NCBI RefSeq assembly: GCF_011058215.1
Contig: NZ_JAALFG010000003.1
Location: forward strand, 248,001-312,000
Length of the DNA stretch: 64,000 nucleotides
Direction of reading: 5' to 3'
Origin: Devosia aurantiaca
GTDB taxonomy: Bacteria; Pseudomonadota; Alphaproteobacteria; Rhizobiales; Devosiaceae
Below the pieces are notes generated by a model, which worked only from the letters and a program-made list of their open reading frames with translations, did not search any database and was not told where the DNA came from. The position numbers were made by a program, and so were the translations under genes. Shown here in pieces: positions 28,961 to 38,642 of this stretch (the stretch's first letter is position 1; each line of letters opens with the position of its first letter).

Positions 28961-30334
28961 ATGAGCTTCGATTATGATCTCGTGGTCATTGGCGCCGGTT
29001 CGGGCGGCGTTCGTGCTGCGCGCATGGCGGCGACCTATGGCGCCAAGGTTGCCATCGTCGAGGAATTCCGGGTCGGGGGCACCTGCGTCATCCGCGGCTG
29101 CGTGCCCAAGAAGCTTTATGTCTATGCCTCGCGCTTCAAGGACCAGTTTGAGATTGCCGAAAGCTTTGGCTGGCAGGTCGATGCAAGTTTCGACTGGCCG
29201 ACGCTTGTCGCTGCCAAGGAGAAGGAAATCTCCCGGCTCGAGCACGCCTATGTTTCCAATCTCGAAAAGCCCGGCGCCGAAGTCATTCGTGACCGCGCCG
29301 TGGTCACCGGTCCCAATAGCGTCCGGCTGATCAATGGCGACCGCGAGCTCAGCGCCAAGATCATCCTGGTCGCGACGGGTGCCCACCCGTTCATCCCTGA
29401 CATTCCCGGCAAGGAATTGGCGATTACCTCCAACGAGGCCTTCGACCTGCCTTCTCTGCCGCGCTCGATCCTGATCGAAGGCGGCGGCTATATCTCGGTC
29501 GAGTTTGCCACCATCTTTGCCGGCCTTGGGGTCCACGTGACGCTGGTCTATCGCGGCACCTGCATCCTGCGCGAATTCGACATGGACATGCGCGTCGGCC
29601 TCGAGGCGGGTCTCACCGAGCGCGGCGTGCGCATCATCTACCAGACACGCATCGAGCAACTGGCCAAGACCGGCGACGACATCACGGCAACCTTCAGCGA
29701 TGGGGTTTCGGCGCCGTTCGGCGCCATCATGTTCGCAACCGGCCGCCGGCCCAATACCAAGGGCCTCGGTCTTGAAGAGGCTGGCGTCAAGCTTAATGAC
29801 AATGGCGCCGTCGAGGTCGACCGCTATTCGAAGAGTTCCGTGCCGTCGATCTACGCGGTGGGCGACGTGACCGGTCGCATCCAGTTGACACCGGTTGCCA
29901 TTCGCGAAGGCCAGTATTTCGCCGAGACGGTGTTCAACGACAATCCGCAGGCGGTGGACCTGTCGCTGATCCCGACGGCCGTGTTCTCGGAGCCGGAAAT
30001 CGGCGTCATCGGCCTCACCGAGATCGAGGCGGCGACGCATGGCGACATCGACGTCTACCTTGCCCGCTTCCGGCCGATGCAGAACACGCTGTCGGACCGC
30101 ACCGAGCGCATGATCATCAAGCTGATCACCGAAAAGGACGGCGGCAAGGTGCTGGGCGTGCACATCCAGGGTCCGAGCGCCGCCGAGATGATCCAGATGG
30201 TGGCGATCGCCGTGGGTATGGGGGCAAACAAGGCCGATCTTGATCGCACCATCGCGCTCCACCCATCGGCCGCCGAGGAGCTCGTGACCTTCAAGGCTCC
30301 GACATATGTCTACCGCAATGGTGAAAAGGCCTAG
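28961..30334 (+). CDS. gor: Glutathione-disulfide reductase
   Basis: Reduces oxidised glutathione with NADPH in the cytoplasm. The 457-residue flavoprotein starts with the FAD motif LVVIGAGSGGVRAARMAA. The redox pair is in GGTCVIRGCVPKKLYVYAS near residue 42. The NADPH fold is at LIEGGGYISVEFATIFAGLG near 170, and the C-terminal catalytic base is in ALHPSAAEELVTF. IRGCVPKK separates it from lipoamide dehydrogenases. It has its own transcription start region after the preceding terminator and stands 79 bp before the DAHP synthase gene. Confidence 0.95.
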   Translation: MSFDYDLVVIGAGSGGVRAARMAATYGAKVAIVEEFRVGGTCVIRGCVPKKLYVYASRFKDQFEIAESFGWQVDASFDWPTLVAAKEKEISRLEHAYVSNLEKPGAEVIRDRAVVTGPNSVRLINGDRELSAKIILVATGAHPFIPDIPGKELAITSNEAFDLPSLPRSILIEGGGYISVEFATIFAGLGVHVTLVYRGTCILREFDMDMRVGLEAGLTERGVRIIYQTRIEQLAKTGDDITATFSDGVSAPFGAIMFATGRRPNTKGLGLEEAGVKLNDNGAVEVDRYSKSSVPSIYAVGDVTGRIQLTPVAIREGQYFAETVFNDNPQAVDLSLIPTAVFSEPEIGVIGLTEIEAATHGDIDVYLARFRPMQNTLSDRTERMIIKLITEKDGGKVLGVHIQGPSAAEMIQMVAIAVGMGANKADLDRTIALHPSAAEELVTFKAPTYVYRNGEKA

Positions 30335-30413
30335 CCCTTTGTCCCTTGGCACGGGGGCGGCGGCTTGCTAGATCGCCCGGCAGCCGAGTGAACCGGCACA
30401 AGCGAGATCAAAG

Positions 30414-31790
30414 ATGACCACCTGGACCCCGAGCTCCTGGCGCAATAAGCCGATCAAGCAGGTTCCTGCTTATCCCGACGCGGCAGCGCTAGAAAACGCC
30501 GAGCGGCAGCTTGCGACCTTTCCGCCGCTGGTCTTTGCCGGCGAGGCCCGTGATCTTAAGTCCCGCCTGGCCGCCGTCTCCCGCGGCGAAGCATTCCTCT
30601 TGCAGGGCGGCGATTGCGCCGAAAGCTTTGCCGAGCATGGCGCCGACCATATCCGCGATTTCTTCCGCGTCTTCCTGCAGATGGCTGTGGTCTTGACCCA
30701 TGGCGCGTCCAAGCCCGTCGTCAAGGTTGGGCGCGTCGCCGGCCAGTTCGCCAAGCCCCGATCGGCCGACACCGAAGTGATCGATGGCGTCGAGCTGCCC
30801 AGCTATCGCGGCGACATCATCAATGCCATCGAGTTCACTGAAGGCGCCCGCGTTCCCGATCCCGATCGCATGCTGCAGGCCTATCGGCAGTCGGCCGCGA
30901 CGCTCAACCTCCTGCGCGCCTTCTCGACCGGCGGCTATGCCGAACTGACCCGCATCCACGAATGGACCATGGGCTTCATGAAGGGCTCCAATTGGGAGAC
31001 CCGTTTCGAGGAAGTGGCGCGCAAGATCGACGACGCCATCACATTCATGTCGGCGCTCGGCATCAATCCGGACAACACCTCGGCGCTTCGCCAGACGAGC
31101 TTCTACACCAGCCACGAAGCCCTGCTGCTCGGCTATGAAGAAGCGCTCACCCGCCGCGACTCGATCACCAACAATTGGTACGCGACCTCCGGCCACATGC
31201 TCTGGATCGGCGATCGCACGCGCAACCCGGACGAGGCGCATGTCGAGTATTTTGCCGGCATCCACAACCCGATCGGCATCAAGTGCGGCCCGAGCCTTGC
31301 CAATGATGACCTGTTGCGCCTGCTCGACCGGCTGAACCCGACCGACGAAGCTGGCCGCATCACGCTGATTTCGCGCTTCGGTGCGGATAAGGTGCATGAG
31401 CACCTGCCGCGTCTGATCGAGACTGTGCAGAAGGCCGGCCGCACCGTCGTCTGGTGCTGCGACCCCATGCATGGCAACACGATCAAGGCCTCGACCGGTT
31501 ACAAGACACGCCCCTTCGAGCGGGTGCTGACCGAAGTGCGCAACTTCTTCGATGTCCACCGCGAGATGGGCACCTATGCCGGCGGCGTCCATATCGAAAT
31601 GACCGGCGACGATGTCACCGAATGCGTCGGTGGCGTTTCTGCCGTCACCGAAACGACGCTTTCGGACCGTTACAACACTTATTGCGATCCGCGCCTCAAT
31701 GCGAGCCAGGCCCTCGAACTGGCCTTCCTCGTCGCCGAGGAAGTGCATGCGCAAAAGCCTGTGCGCGAACACCGGATGGCGGGCGAGTAA
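30414..31790 (+). CDS. aroG: 3-deoxy-7-phosphoheptulonate synthase, class II (plant type)
   Basis: First enzyme of the shikimate pathway, joining phosphoenolpyruvate and erythrose-4-phosphate. The 458-residue length and the motifs [47 protein letters not shown] and [12 protein letters not shown] are those of the class II (plant and mycobacterial) enzyme, not the short E. coli type. The metal ligands include the cysteine in GGDCAESF and the histidine in DPMHGNT. No regulatory domain is fused. The ATG at 30414 has a weak ribosome-binding site. The symbol aroG is used loosely, as naming differs among organisms. Confidence 0.93.
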   Translation: MTTWTPSSWRNKPIKQVPAYPDAAALENAERQLATFPPLVFAGEARDLKSRLAAVSRGEAFLLQGGDCAESFAEHGADHIRDFFRVFLQMAVVLTHGASKPVVKVGRVAGQFAKPRSADTEVIDGVELPSYRGDIINAIEFTEGARVPDPDRMLQAYRQSAATLNLLRAFSTGGYAELTRIHEWTMGFMKGSNWETRFEEVARKIDDAITFMSALGINPDNTSALRQTSFYTSHEALLLGYEEALTRRDSITNNWYATSGHMLWIGDRTRNPDEAHVEYFAGIHNPIGIKCGPSLANDDLLRLLDRLNPTDEAGRITLISRFGADKVHEHLPRLIETVQKAGRTVVWCCDPMHGNTIKASTGYKTRPFERVLTEVRNFFDVHREMGTYAGGVHIEMTGDDVTECVGGVSAVTETTLSDRYNTYCDPRLNASQALELAFLVAEEVHAQKPVREHRMAGE

Positions 31791-31874
31791 CTCGCCATAT
31801 GGTGATCTGGTGCTCGACGAGACGCGTAGCGCTACGGTTGTGGTAAGACTTGGTGGTGTAGGGGCCGACACGGA

Positions 31875-33787
31875 ATGCTGACATCCTTGTTCCCCAATGC
31901 AAGCGAGGCAACGCGATCCCGTCTCGACCAAGACCCGACCATAAAGCTCTTCAACGACTTCGATTGGGCATCTACGCGTCTGGGCCCGATTCCGGACTGG
32001 CCCGAACGCTGCTGCGCGGTGCGGTGCGCACCATGGTTGTGGCGGCAACACCCATGGTCATGCTGGTCGGCGACGAGGGCGAACTGCTGTACAATGACGC
32101 CTATGCAAAGTTTGCGGGCAACAAGCATCCGCACATTTTCGGCATGCCGGCACTTCAGGCCTGGCCGGAGATTGCCGACTTCAACCGCGGCAATATCGAA
32201 CGCGGCATGCGCGGCGAGTCCTGGACCTTGCAGGACCAGCACCTGCTGCTCGATCGCCATGGCACGCTCGAGCCGGGCTGGATGGACCTTTATTACAGCC
32301 CCATCGTCAGCGATGACGGCGAGCCCATCGGCACGCTCTGCATCGTGCATGAGACCACGGCGAGGGTTTTGACCGAAAGCGCCCTGGCGCGCAGCGAAGA
32401 GCGCCTCTCGATGGCGGTCTCCGGCACCAATCTGGTCGGCACCTGGGACTGGGACGTGCTCAATAATCGCGTCACCAGCGACGCCCGCTTTGCCGAACTT
32501 TATGGCATCGATCCGGAACAGGCGGCGCTCGGCCTGCCGATAGAAGAGTTCTTCAAGGGCATCCATCCCGACGATGTCGAGCGTGTCGGTCGCGAGATCG
32601 AAAAGGTGCTGACGGACGGCTCGCCCTTTCATTCCGAATATCGTGTCGTAACCGAAAGCGGCGTGGTGTGGGTCCTGGCCTCGGGTAGGCCGCGGCTGAA
32701 TGAGCAAGGGCAGGCGGTTCGGTTCCCGGGCGTTTCGGTCAACATCACCGAGCAGAAGCAGGTTTCGGAGGCGCTTTCGGCCAGCGAGCTGCGCTTCCGC
32801 ACGCTGGCCGACACCATGCCGCAAATGGTGTGGTCGACCCTGCCGGACGGTTTTCACGATTATTACAACGCCCGCTGGTATGAGTTTACCGGCGTTCCGG
32901 AAGGCACTACCGATGGCGAGGGGTGGAACGACGTGTTCCATCCCGAGGACCAGGCCCGCGCCTGGGCCACGTGGCGCCATTCGCTGGAGACCGGAGAGCC
33001 CTACCAGATCGAATATCGGTTGCGGCACCATAGCGGGCAGTATCGCTGGACCCTGGGCCGCGCCCTGCCGATCCGCGACGGGCAGGGCCAGATCCTGCGC
33101 TGGATCGGCACCTGCACCGATATCCACGAATCGCGCCATGCCGCGGACGAGCGCGAACTGGTGGCGCAGGAGCTCAGCCACCGCATCAAGAACATCTTTG
33201 CCGTGCTGACCGGCATCATCAGCCTGTCCGCCCGCAATCATCCCGAAGCCAAGCCGTTCGCCGATCAGCTCCGGCAGCGCGTGTTCGCGCTCGGCGAGGC
33301 ACATGACTTCGTGCGGCCGCACAGCCATCTGTCGTCATCGCGGGACGGACAGGGCATGCTCTCGGCGCTGGTCGATCGCCTGATGCGCGCCTATCGGCAG
33401 GAAGATGAGCAGCGCGTGGTCTTTGCCGGCGACGACATCGCTATCGACGATGCCACGGCGACGCCGCTGGCGCTGCTGTTCCACGAATTGGCTACCAATG
33501 CCGCAAAGTATGGGGCGCTTTCCAGCGACGACGGCAAGGTGGTCATCACCGGGTCGGAAACCGAAGACGAGTACAGCCTCACCTGGCGCGAGACCGATGG
33601 CCCAGTGACGGTCGAGCCGGAAAAGCTCAGCGGCTTCGGCACGCGTCTGGTGCAGATGTCGGTCGAGGGGCAGATGCGTGGCAAGGTCGAGCGCCACTGG
33701 TTGCCAGAGGGGCTGGTCGTCGAGGTGACCCTGCCCAAGGATGCGCTCAGCCGATCGTCGCGACTGCGCTCGGCGCCGGACGCCTAG
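31875..33787 (+). CDS. HWE-family sensor histidine kinase with three PAS domains, frameshifted
   Basis: A soluble two-component kinase of about 637 residues after repair. Three PAS-type domains precede the kinase: residues about 20-160 (FDWASTRLGPIPDWP and YNDAYAKFAGN), about 175-300 and about 305-425 (DYYNARWYEFTG). The phosphoacceptor region VAQELSHRIKNIFAVLTGII, the N box FHELATNAAKYGALS and the WRETDGP signature define the HWE/HisKA_2 group, found mostly in alphaproteobacteria and often in light or stress sensing. No LOV cysteine motif is seen. The frame breaks near 32006: one added base turns WPERCCAVRC into WPExLLRGAVRTM. A lone receiver gene is convergent, its stop overlapping in CTAG, and is the natural partner candidate. 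Confidence 0.88.
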
Positions 33788-34206
33788 CTGGCGAGGCCGG
33801 CATTGCCGGAAAAGGTGAAAAGCTTGAGCTTCTTGGGCGGCTTGGCTTCTTCGGCTACGTGACGAGCTACCGCGAAATTCAGCACATCGCGAAGATCGCG
33901 CTCGGTTGCGGGCTTGGGCAGGACGCCTACGGTACCCGGCACCCCGTCTCCGAGTTGGGTCGGGTTGGCAGTCATGAACACCACCGTCACCCCATGCGTC
34001 TGCGCCAGGATCTTGCCGATCGTTGCCCCGGTCGGGCCGTCGCGCAGGTTAAGATCGACTAGCGCGATATCGGTATTCTGCGCCTTCGCCAATGCCGACT
34101 TCTGATCCGCCGCTATGCCGACGGGGTCATGGCCCATGTCGGCCACGACATACTCGATTTCGGTTGCGACGATGATCTCGTCTTCGACGATCAGAATTCG
34201 GTACAT
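33784..34206 (-). CDS. Single-domain response regulator
   Basis: A 140-residue receiver domain with no output domain. The acidic pocket is VEDE near residue 8, the phosphorylated aspartate is in LVDLNLRDG near residue 51, and the conserved threonine and lysine are in FMTANP and LPKPA. A basic, glycine-rich tail follows (about residues 120-140). Lone receivers beside HWE kinases commonly act as phosphate sinks or relay proteins. It is convergent with the HWE kinase gene, so the pairing is plausible but not an operon. No clear ribosome-binding site precedes the ATG at 34206. Confidence 0.87.
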   Translation of the reverse strand: MYRILIVEDEIIVATEIEYVVADMGHDPVGIAADQKSALAKAQNTDIALVDLNLRDGPTGATIGKILAQTHGVTVVFMTANPTQLGDGVPGTVGVLPKPATERDLRDVLNFAVARHVAEEAKPPKKLKLFTFSGNAGLAS

Positions 34207-34360
34207 GAGGAGGGCATAACTTCGAAAACAATAACAGAGTACGCGGAACTCAACCTGCCGACGTTGGTTGCAGAAAATTCTCGCGCTGGCAGGCTTGTGA
34301 ACAGATTATGACGCGAACGGTTACCAAAGCTGCAAGCTCCGGGCAATTGGCTTGGCTTGC

Positions 34361-34376
34361 TCTCACCCGGGTGAGA
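34361..34376. promoter_or_regulatory. Perfect 16-bp palindrome upstream of nadE
   Basis: TCTCACCCGGGTGAGA reads identically on both strands. It lies 45 bp before the nadE start, where an operator would overlap a promoter. No T run follows, so it is not a terminator. The binding protein is unknown. Confidence 0.5.
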
Positions 34377-34421
34377 AGTTAAGTCTGCCCAGCACCTTCC
34401 GATTATCAGGCCCGCTCCACC

Positions 34422-36089
34422 GTGACCGATCAGCTCCGCATTGCCCTCGCCCAGCTCAATCCCAAGGTGGGCGATCTCCAAGGCAATCTGGCGCTTGCCC
34501 GTAAAGCGCTTGCTGACGCGAAGGCCGCCAAGGCGGACATTCTGATGTTCTCCGAGCTGTTTCTGACCGGCTACTTTCCGGACGACCTGCTGTTCAAGCC
34601 TAAGTTTATCCGCGATGCCGTCGAGGCGGCCCAAGAGCTGGCGCGCGAAACCGATCGCAGCGATGTCACGCTGATCCTTCCGACCATCTGGCAGGACAGC
34701 AATGGGCTCCACAACGCGGTGATCGTTGCCGAGAACGGCGAAATCGTCGCTGTCCGCCTCAAGCGCGAACTGCCCAACACCGACGTCTTCTACGAAAAGC
34801 GCTATTTCACCGCTGGCCCACTGGCTGAGCCGGTGACGATCAAGGGTGTCTCGATTGGCATTCCGATCTGTGAGGACATCTGGCACCAGTCGGTCTGCGA
34901 ACACCTCGCCATGCGCGGCGCCGAAATCCTGCTCTGCCCCAATGGCTCGCCCTATTGGCGCAACAAGCAGCATGTCCGCAAAAATCTCGTCCGCGCCCGC
35001 ACCGGCGAAGATCAGATCCCGCTGTTGTATCTCAACCAGGTTGGTGGCCAGGACGAGCTCGTCTATGACGGCGCCTCCTTCGGCATGGAGCCGGGCGACC
35101 GGATGGTGTTCCAGGGCAAGTCATTCGAGGCCGATTTCATACTCAGCACCTGGCAGCGCGGCGAGAAGGGTTGGACTTGCACGCAAGGCATCGTCACCGA
35201 GCTGACCTCGGTCGACGAAGCCCCCTGGCGCGCCTGTGTGCTCGGGCTGCGCGACTATGTGCACAAGAACGGCTTCAACCATGTCGTGCTCGGCCTTTCC
35301 GGCGGCATCGACAGCGCCGTGGTTGCCGCCATGGCCGTCGACGCCTTCGGGCCGGACAAGGTGCACTGCATCATGCTGCCCTACCGCTATACGTCCGAGG
35401 CCAGCATCAAGGACGCCAAGGAATGCGCCGAACTGCTCGGCGTGCGCTACGATGTGGTGTCCATCGGCGATCCGGTCGACCATGCGCTCGAACAGCTGGC
35501 GCCGATCTTCGGGGACCGCCCATCCGACCTTGCCGAGGAAAACATCCAGAGCCGCATGCGCGGCGTGGTGTTGATGGGGGTGAGCAACAAGCTTGGTTCC
35601 ATGCTGCTGACCACCGGCAACAAGAGCGAAATGGCCGTCGGCTACGCCACCATCTATGGCGACATGAACGGGGGCTATAATCCGCTCAAGGACATGCTGA
35701 AGATGGACGTCTATCGCCTCGCCGCCTGGCGCAATGCCCATCTCCCCGGCGACAGTCTTGGCCCGTCCGGCATGGTCATCCCGCAAAACATCATCGACAA
35801 GGCGCCGAGCGCCGAACTGCGGCCGGACCAGAAGGACCAGGATAGCCTGCCGCCTTACCCGGTGCTCGATGCATTGCTCACGGCCATGATCGAGGAAGAG
35901 CAATCGGTTGCCGACATGGTGGCCGATGGTTTCGAGAGCGACCTCGTGCTGCGCATCCAGCGTCTGGTCAACATCGCCGAATACAAGCGCCGCCAGGCGC
36001 CTCCCGGACCAAAGCTTACGCCCAAGGCGTTTGGCCAGGGCCGCCGCTACCCCATCACCAATGGCTTCAAGGATACCGTCGTCGGATGA
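34422..36089 (+). CDS. nadE: Glutamine-hydrolysing NAD+ synthase
   Basis: Makes NAD from deamido-NAD, ATP and glutamine, the last step of NAD synthesis. The 555-residue protein fuses a nitrilase-like glutaminase (about 1-260) to the synthase (about 270-555). The glutaminase triad is the glutamate in FSELFLTGY, the lysine in LKRELPN and the cysteine in IPICEDIW. The ATP pyrophosphatase loop is LGLSGGIDSAVVAAMAV. Start is GTG at 34422, giving MTDQLRIALAQLNP, which matches the family start, though no good ribosome-binding site is seen. Its last four bases (ATGA) overlap gltX, so the two are coupled. A palindrome upstream may control the pair. Confidence 0.95.
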   Translation: MTDQLRIALAQLNPKVGDLQGNLALARKALADAKAAKADILMFSELFLTGYFPDDLLFKPKFIRDAVEAAQELARETDRSDVTLILPTIWQDSNGLHNAVIVAENGEIVAVRLKRELPNTDVFYEKRYFTAGPLAEPVTIKGVSIGIPICEDIWHQSVCEHLAMRGAEILLCPNGSPYWRNKQHVRKNLVRARTGEDQIPLLYLNQVGGQDELVYDGASFGMEPGDRMVFQGKSFEADFILSTWQRGEKGWTCTQGIVTELTSVDEAPWRACVLGLRDYVHKNGFNHVVLGLSGGIDSAVVAAMAVDAFGPDKVHCIMLPYRYTSEASIKDAKECAELLGVRYDVVSIGDPVDHALEQLAPIFGDRPSDLAEENIQSRMRGVVLMGVSNKLGSMLLTTGNKSEMAVGYATIYGDMNGGYNPLKDMLKMDVYRLAAWRNAHLPGDSLGPSGMVIPQNIIDKAPSAELRPDQKDQDSLPPYPVLDALLTAMIEEEQSVADMVADGFESDLVLRIQRLVNIAEYKRRQAPPGPKLTPKAFGQGRRYPITNGFKDTVVG

Positions 36090-37414
36090 GCGTCACCGTT
36101 CGCTGGGCCCCGTCGCCAACCGGCCGCATTCACCTGGGCAATGCCCGCCCAGCTTTGCTGAACTGGTTCTTCGCCCGCCGCCATGGCGGCCGTTACGTGC
36201 TGCGCATGGACGATACCGATCTCGCGCGTTCGACCCGCGATTTTGCCGACGGCATCGAAGAGGACCTGAGCTGGCTCGGCGTCACGCCGGACCTTTTGGT
36301 CCGCCAGTCCGAGCGGACGGACCTCTACGACACCGCCCGTGACAGGCTGATTGCCGCCGGCCGGCTCTATCCCTGCTACGAGACCGAGGACGAGCTCGAC
36401 CGCAAGCGCTCCCGCGCCCGCCTCCTTGGCAAGCCGCCGATCTACGATCGCGCCGCGCTTGAGCTTTCCGCCGAAGACCGCGCCCGCCTCGAAGCCGAAG
36501 GACGAAAGCCGCATTGGCGGTTCAAGCTCGACGGTCGCCCCGTGCAGTTCGACGATGTGATCAAGGGTCCGCAGACCGTCAACACCGCCTCGATGTCTGA
36601 CCCGGTGCTTATTCGCGCCGACGGCTCCTACCTTTATACGCTGCCCTCGGTGGTCGACGACATCGACCTCGGCATCACCCATGTGATCCGCGGCGAGGAC
36701 CACGTCTCCAATACCGGCACGCAGATCGAAATCTTCGAAGCCTTGGGCGGCCCGGTGCCGACCTTCGGCCACCACAATCTTCTGACCGACGCGCAGGGGC
36801 AGGGCTTTTCCAAGCGCCTCGGCTCACAGTCTGTCCGCGACTTTCGTGAGGAAGGCTACGAGCCTCTGGCCATCGCCACCGTTGCGACGCTCACCGGCAC
36901 GAGCCTACCGGTCGAGCCCTATGCCAGCCTCGATGCGATCGCCGAGCGGCTCGACTTTTCCATGGTTTCGCATGGCTCGGCCCGTTTCGATCCCGCCGAA
37001 CTCGATGGCCTAAATGCCAAGCTGCTCCACGCTATGCCCTACGAGGAAGCGGCTCCGCGCTTGTCATCCATGGGGCTCGAAGGAGAAGCCATCTGGCTGC
37101 TTCTGCGCGAGAACCTGGTCAAGTTCCCCGACATCGCGGAATGGTCGAAGATCCTCGTTGGCCCGATGGAGCCGGTGATCGCGCCCGAGGATCAGGATTT
37201 CCTGGCACTCGCCAAGGCGCTGTTGCCGCCCGAGCCCTGGGACGAGACGACCTGGGGGCATTGGACGGAAACGCTCAAGACCACGACCGGCCGCAAGGGC
37301 AAGGCCCTGTTCCTGCCGCTGCGCATGGCGCTGACCGGCCGCCACGATGGCCCAGAGCTTAAGAGCCTGCTTGTCCTGCTTGGGCGTAAGGCGTGTCTGG
37401 ACCGACTACCCTGA
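36086..37414 (+). CDS. gltX: Glutamyl-tRNA synthetase, short form
   Basis: Charges tRNA with glutamate. The HIGH-type motif is PSPTGRIHLGNARPALLNW near residue 8 and the KMSKS-type motif is FSKRLGS near residue 236. The 442-residue length is shorter than the usual 470-500, with a compact anticodon-binding end. Alphaproteobacteria often carry two GltX enzymes, and this resembles the second, shorter kind, whose tRNA preference may differ. It overlaps nadE by ATGA and is translationally coupled to it. Its 3' end overlaps the convergent DUF2865 gene by 56 bp. Confidence 0.92.
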   Translation: MSVTVRWAPSPTGRIHLGNARPALLNWFFARRHGGRYVLRMDDTDLARSTRDFADGIEEDLSWLGVTPDLLVRQSERTDLYDTARDRLIAAGRLYPCYETEDELDRKRSRARLLGKPPIYDRAALELSAEDRARLEAEGRKPHWRFKLDGRPVQFDDVIKGPQTVNTASMSDPVLIRADGSYLYTLPSVVDDIDLGITHVIRGEDHVSNTGTQIEIFEALGGPVPTFGHHNLLTDAQGQGFSKRLGSQSVRDFREEGYEPLAIATVATLTGTSLPVEPYASLDAIAERLDFSMVSHGSARFDPAELDGLNAKLLHAMPYEEAAPRLSSMGLEGEAIWLLLRENLVKFPDIAEWSKILVGPMEPVIAPEDQDFLALAKALLPPEPWDETTWGHWTETLKTTTGRKGKALFLPLRMALTGRHDGPELKSLLVLLGRKACLDRLP

Positions 37415-38501
37415 CCTTCTTGTCGCCGAACTGAACCACGCGCAGCGTCTCGGCCGGTGCCACATTGGCCGGACGCGCCGGCTCGCCCGGGCCGGCAGGA
37501 CGGGGGCGGGGCAGGGGCACGTCGACCATGGCGAGATCGGTCACCGGCTGGGCGGCCACGGCCGCCTGTACCGGCACGACGCCGCGCGGATCGCGCAGGG
37601 GCATGGGAAAGCTCAGGCCATTGATGTCGAGCATGGCCCGGCTACTGCCATCGCCGGTGCTGGCCATGGTCACGGCACCGTTTGACGTCGGCGTCGCACG
37701 ACAGCTGGCGCTCTCGTCGAAATCGTTGCGATAGGCAAAGGCCTGGGGGAGCGAGGTATACATCTGCCCCGACATGTTGCGCATCTGCTCGGGCTCCTGG
37801 CCCGGATTGTCGTAGAAATAAAGCTCGACGGGGGTATTGGGACATGACGCCTGGCAGGTCTGCGCATCGTTGCCGACATAGTCGGTCAGCGTCGAATAGC
37901 TAATGGGCCAGAAATAGCCGTCGCTGAGCCGCACGCAAACCGTGCGCACGGTCGAATAGCCCTGATACTGCCAATAGTCGCCGCCATCGACGAAATCGCC
38001 ATCGGTGAAATCGCCTTCCGACGTGGTGCCGAAGATGCGGTCGAAGATCGACTGGCGCTCGCTACTGAAGGTCGCGCTGGAACCGGCATTGCAACCAAAG
38101 CGCGCCATTTCCTGGAGGATCGCCTCGCGCTGACCGGCCACGGCATTGGCAGTCTCGACCGATTGGCTGACCTCGGCATATTGCCGTCGCAGGTCGAGCA
38201 CGTCGCGGGCAATGAGCTGGCACTGCTGCGTCAGCACCCGCCCGGCCTTGGCATCGTCGTTGCAGCCCTGGCGGATATACTGGCTTTCCGCATCCTGCAC
38301 GGCGCGCTGTAGCTGACGCGCCGAATTGGTATTGCCGTCGATCTGGCGGAAATCGCCATTGCGGTCGAACTGCGCCAAGGCGCCCTGCAGCTGCGCGCAT
38401 TGCGCGGCTTGCGCATGCGCCGCCTCGACGTCGAGCGCCAAAACGATCAGCGACAACAGGAGCAGGCCAAGAGCGCGCAGGCCGGTCGAAGAAAAAGCCA
38501 C
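37359..38501 (-). CDS. Secreted DUF2865 protein
   Basis: A 380-residue protein with an N-terminal hydrophobic signal (LRALGLLLLSLIVLALDVEA) and a cysteine-containing DUF2865 domain. The stretch VCVRLSDGYFWPISYST, followed by CQASCPNTPVELYFY, is the family signature. A helical region (about 30-150) with paired cysteines precedes it, and a proline/alanine-rich tail closes it. The function is unknown; the family is typical of Hyphomicrobiales. Its last 18 codons overlap the convergent gltX end. Confidence 0.83.
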   Translation of the reverse strand: MAFSSTGLRALGLLLLSLIVLALDVEAAHAQAAQCAQLQGALAQFDRNGDFRQIDGNTNSARQLQRAVQDAESQYIRQGCNDDAKAGRVLTQQCQLIARDVLDLRRQYAEVSQSVETANAVAGQREAILQEMARFGCNAGSSATFSSERQSIFDRIFGTTSEGDFTDGDFVDGGDYWQYQGYSTVRTVCVRLSDGYFWPISYSTLTDYVGNDAQTCQASCPNTPVELYFYDNPGQEPEQMRNMSGQMYTSLPQAFAYRNDFDESASCRATPTSNGAVTMASTGDGSSRAMLDINGLSFPMPLRDPRGVVPVQAAVAAQPVTDLAMVDVPLPRPRPAGPGEPARPANVAPAETLRVVQFGDKKVRVVGPDTPYAQAGQAGS

Positions 38502-38642
38502 TAGATATTCCCGTCCATGGGCCGCAACCGTCGCGACCCTTTGGCCCTTAAGACATCGCTAGGACACATGGCAACATTATAGCTGTGCCCGCGACACCGT
38601 GGTAGCGCGTCCGGGTCACTGTCGAGAAGAAGCAGCACGAAG

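Noticed and set aside
28781-30352. 523-codon minus-strand ORF over gor
   Set aside because: Opposite strand carries a complete glutathione reductase with all motifs; the antisense product has low-complexity Asp/His/Gly content and no domain.
30489-33328. Two ~500-codon minus-strand ORFs over DAHP synthase and the HWE kinase
   Set aside because: Both are shadows of well supported genes on the plus strand.
34245-34265. GGAAC...CGTT as an EcfG-type stress promoter near the response regulator
   Set aside because: The spacer is 12 nt, while these promoters need about 16-17.
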